A stretch of 64,000 bases of DNA from Chryseosolibacter indicum (GTDB lineage: Bacteria; Bacteroidota; Bacteroidia; Cytophagales; Cyclobacteriaceae), in the NCBI RefSeq assembly GCF_018598585.1, contig NZ_JAHESD010000025.1, forward strand, positions 1 through 64,000. The letters are read 5' to 3'. The notes below the pieces were generated by a model. The model saw nothing but the letters and a program-made list of their open reading frames with translations. It did no database searches and was not told the origin of the DNA. Below are positions 62,027 through 64,000 of this stretch, piece by piece (the stretch's first letter is position 1; each line of letters starts with the position of its first letter). The position numbers and the translations under genes were made by a program.

Positions 62027-63595
62027 ATGAAAGTAAAAGAAGAATTGAATAGCCCCAGTGGGCAAAGATCAACCAAAACAATCGTACTCATTTCCTTCGT
62101 TATCCTGAAGTTTCTGCTCCAATACCTTTTGTTAAGTCCGGAATATGATTTGCAGCGAGACGAATATCTTCACCTTGACCAGGGTGACCACCTGGCGTGG
62201 GGGTATTTATCCGTTCCGCCTTTTACCTCGTGGAATTCATTACTTATCAAGTTGCTTGGGGGCTCTGTTTTCTGGGTTAAGTTTTTCCCGGCATTGTTTG
62301 GAGCGTTAACGATGGTAGTTGTATGGAAGACGATTGAAGAGCTTAAGGGTAACCTGTTCGCCTTAATACTCGGCGCTACCTGTGTCTTATTCTCTGTGCT
62401 TCTGCGGTTAAACATGCTGTACCAACCAAACTCCTTTGACGTTCTCTGCTGGACTTTTGTTTATTTTATCCTTATCAAATACATAAATACTGAAAACGTT
62501 AAATGGCTCTTTACAGGGGCAGTTGTATTTGCTCTAGGCTTTTTAAATAAATACAATATTATCTTTTTAGCCATGGGTGTGCTGCCAGCTCTCTTGCTCA
62601 CCCCTCAACGAAATCTATTAGCCAAAAAGGCATTTTATATTGCGGCACTACTGGCTTTGTTACTTGTATTGCCGAATCTTATCTGGCAATACCAGAATAA
62701 TTTTCCCGTTTTCCATCACCTTAAAGCATTATCAGAAACACAGTTGGTACATGTTGACCGATGGATATTTCTGAGGTCGCAATTGCTTTTCTTTATCGGA
62801 TCGACTCTTGTAATTGTGGCTGGTTTATACGCGTTGCTTTTTTATGCACCTTTTAAGAAGTACCAACTCTTCTTCTGGTCGATTCTTTTTACGTTAATCG
62901 TTTTTCTTTATTTCAAGGCTAAAGATTATTATGCGATAGGTATATATCCCATTTATATCGCATTTGGTTCTGTGTATGTTGCTAATATTTCAAAAGAAGG
63001 AAGGTCACGAGTTCTACAACCAATAGCGCTGGCGATACCATTGTTATTTTTTATTCCTATGTATCGGTATGCGTTCCCGAATAAGAGTCCGGAGTTTATT
63101 GTTAATCACCAGGAGCGATATAAAAAGATTGGTATGCTGCGCTGGGAGGATGGCAAAGACCACGAACTACCGCAAGACTTTGCTGATATGCTTGGGTGGA
63201 AAGAGCTCGCCAGAAAAGTAGATAGGGTGTATTCGAATTTTAAGGAAGCCGACAAAACCTTAGTTCTCTGTGATAATTATGGTCAGACAGGAGCAGTAAA
63301 CTATTATACAACCAAAGGAATAAAAGCTTCGTCCTTTAATGCGGACTACGTAAACTGGTTTGACTTAAACAAAAAATATAATCACCTTATCCGAGTGATT
63401 AACCGCTCGGAAAGGGAAAGTGAAATAAAGGAACACAGTCAGTATTTTGAGCAAGTAATAACTGTAGATTCTATTGCCAATCCTTTCGCACGGGAATATG
63501 GAGCCGCTATTGTGCTGTTCTTGAATGCAAAGGTAGATGTAAACAAAGCGGTTATGCAGGAAGTGGAAGAGGTGAGAAATTGGAAAGGGGATTAG
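62027..63595 (+). CDS. Glycosyltransferase family 39-type membrane protein (ArnT/PMT-like)
   Basis: A 522-residue GT-C fold glycosyltransferase of the ArnT/PMT-like class (PF13231 type). The first periplasmic loop after helix 1 contains the acidic motif YDLQRDEYLHLDQG; the DE pair is the metal-binding or catalytic site. About ten membrane helices follow up to residue 345, for example VFWVKFFPALFGALTMVVVW and AFYIAALLALLLVLPNLIW. A soluble C-terminal domain of about 170 residues ends the protein. It would transfer a sugar from a polyprenyl-phosphate donor to a lipid or protein on the periplasmic side. It is monocistronic, with a degenerate repeat region downstream. Confidence 0.9.
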   Translation: MKVKEELNSPSGQRSTKTIVLISFVILKFLLQYLLLSPEYDLQRDEYLHLDQGDHLAWGYLSVPPFTSWNSLLIKLLGGSVFWVKFFPALFGALTMVVVWKTIEELKGNLFALILGATCVLFSVLLRLNMLYQPNSFDVLCWTFVYFILIKYINTENVKWLFTGAVVFALGFLNKYNIIFLAMGVLPALLLTPQRNLLAKKAFYIAALLALLLVLPNLIWQYQNNFPVFHHLKALSETQLVHVDRWIFLRSQLLFFIGSTLVIVAGLYALLFYAPFKKYQLFFWSILFTLIVFLYFKAKDYYAIGIYPIYIAFGSVYVANISKEGRSRVLQPIALAIPLLFFIPMYRYAFPNKSPEFIVNHQERYKKIGMLRWEDGKDHELPQDFADMLGWKELARKVDRVYSNFKEADKTLVLCDNYGQTGAVNYYTTKGIKASSFNADYVNWFDLNKKYNHLIRVINRSERESEIKEHSQYFEQVITVDSIANPFAREYGAAIVLFLNAKVDVNKAVMQEVEEVRNWKGD

Positions 63596-63605
63596 TTAAA
63601 TAAAG

Positions 63606-63870
63606 TTCGAGGTTCTAGGTTGGGGTTCGTGGTTGTTAAAGGTTAAAAGTTACAGCTTAAAGGTTAGGGGTTCGGGGTTCAAAGTCATTAGGTATTGGGC
63701 ATGGGGTATTGGGCATTAGGCATTAGGTAATGGTCATTAGTCAATAGTCATTAGTCAATGGTCAATGGTCATTAGTCATTGGGCAATAGTCAATAGTCAT
63801 TGGGCAATAGTCAATAGTCATTGGTTGGGCATTGGGCAATGGTCATAAGTCATTAGTTGATGGTTATTAA
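63606..63870. repeat. Degenerate simple-repeat region
   Basis: Two repeat types lie side by side. From 63606 to about 63680, runs like GGTTCGGGGTTC, AGGTTAGGGGTT and GGTTCTAGGTTGGGG give a G/T-rich telomere-like look. From 63684 to 63868, short units alternate: GTCATTA, GTCAATA, GTCATTGGGCAATA and GTCAATG. They are imperfect copies of a heptamer-like unit on a 7- or 14-base period. No gene overlaps. Similar TCATTAG/TCATTGG repeats are known to me from intergenic DNA of Bacteroidota. Slippage during replication explains their form. Confidence 0.8.
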
Positions 63871-64000
63871 GTTGTGTTGTGCTTTGTCAAATTGAACATT
63901 GTTACTTGTCAACTACTTCGAAGGCTATGCTCAATGGGAAGAATCATAAAACAACTGGTCTATTCGTTTAAATTGGTAGCCTTTGCTTTTGAGGTGTTTT

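Noticed and set aside
63606-63870. CRISPR array
   Set aside because: Repeat units are only about 7-14 bases, imperfect and adjoining, with no spacers and no cas genes.
63934-64000. A frame starting MGRIIKQLVYSFKLV that runs off the right edge
   Set aside because: Only 22 codons are visible after a repeat region; a gene may begin here but this cannot be judged.

Overview
The window comes from a member of the Bacteroidota, most likely a free-living soil or water Cytophagales- or Chitinophagales-type bacterium. The evidence is a SusC/SusD pair with an ECF sigma factor and FecR anti-sigma factor, Bacteroidota lipoprotein signals, many AraC-type regulators, DUF4405, DUF983 and YceI families, mostly weak Shine-Dalgarno sequences and AT-rich intergenic DNA. 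No rRNA, tRNA, CRISPR array, prophage or intact insertion sequence was seen. Bases 1-30 match the Illumina Nextera (Tn5) read-2 adapter at 28 of 30 positions, so the left edge is a contig end. Three genes carry four single-base deletions that look like homopolymer contractions. I therefore treat their breakage as possible sequence error rather than certain gene decay.

Layout. (1) 0.4-3.5 kb: a minus-strand set of two short-chain dehydrogenases (one frameshifted) and an AraC regulator. (2) 4.2-24.9 kb: a large minus-strand polysaccharide utilisation locus. In order of transcription it holds an ECF sigma factor, FecR, SusC with an STN signalling domain, SusD, an FG-GAP/ASPIC-UnbV lipoprotein, and GH29, GH35, GH20 and GH92 glycosidases. 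A sugar mutarotase and a second GH29 lie beside it. The enzymes would remove fucose, galactose, N-acetylhexosamine and mannose, which fits complex N-glycans or similar glycoconjugates. (3) 25-28 kb: a CPA2 cation/proton antiporter and a broken DUF4405 membrane gene. (4) 28-44.6 kb: a detoxification and redox region. It holds alpha/beta hydrolases, an aldo/keto reductase, SDRs, a thioredoxin-reductase-like flavoprotein, OsmC, YceI, an NADPH-FMN reductase, a multidrug transporter and a ferredoxin-nucleotide cyclase fusion, each near an AraC, TetR or Crp regulator. Enzyme genes are repeatedly followed by a strong hairpin and then their AraC gene. A TetR gene has a matching operator upstream of itself and upstream of the next SDR. 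(5) 45-48.6 kb: a family of unknown function and katG. (6) 48.7-53.9 kb: a four-gene extracytoplasmic flavinylation and electron-transfer operon: ankyrin protein, DUF2271 protein with a flavinylation-like motif, PepSY-flavodoxin-FNR fusion, and ApbE. (7) 54-64 kb: an outer-membrane barrel protein, a duplicated pair of small membrane proteins, a coupled GNAT / class II aaRS-like / AraC operon, DUF983, a lipocalin-like lipoprotein, a frameshifted DoxX, a GT39-type glycosyltransferase and a terminal stretch of simple repeats.

The best candidates for something little described are the coupled GNAT/aaRS-like/AraC operon at 56978-59247 and the DUF2271-centred flavinylation operon at 48664-53874. 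The hairpin-separated enzyme/regulator cassettes come next.
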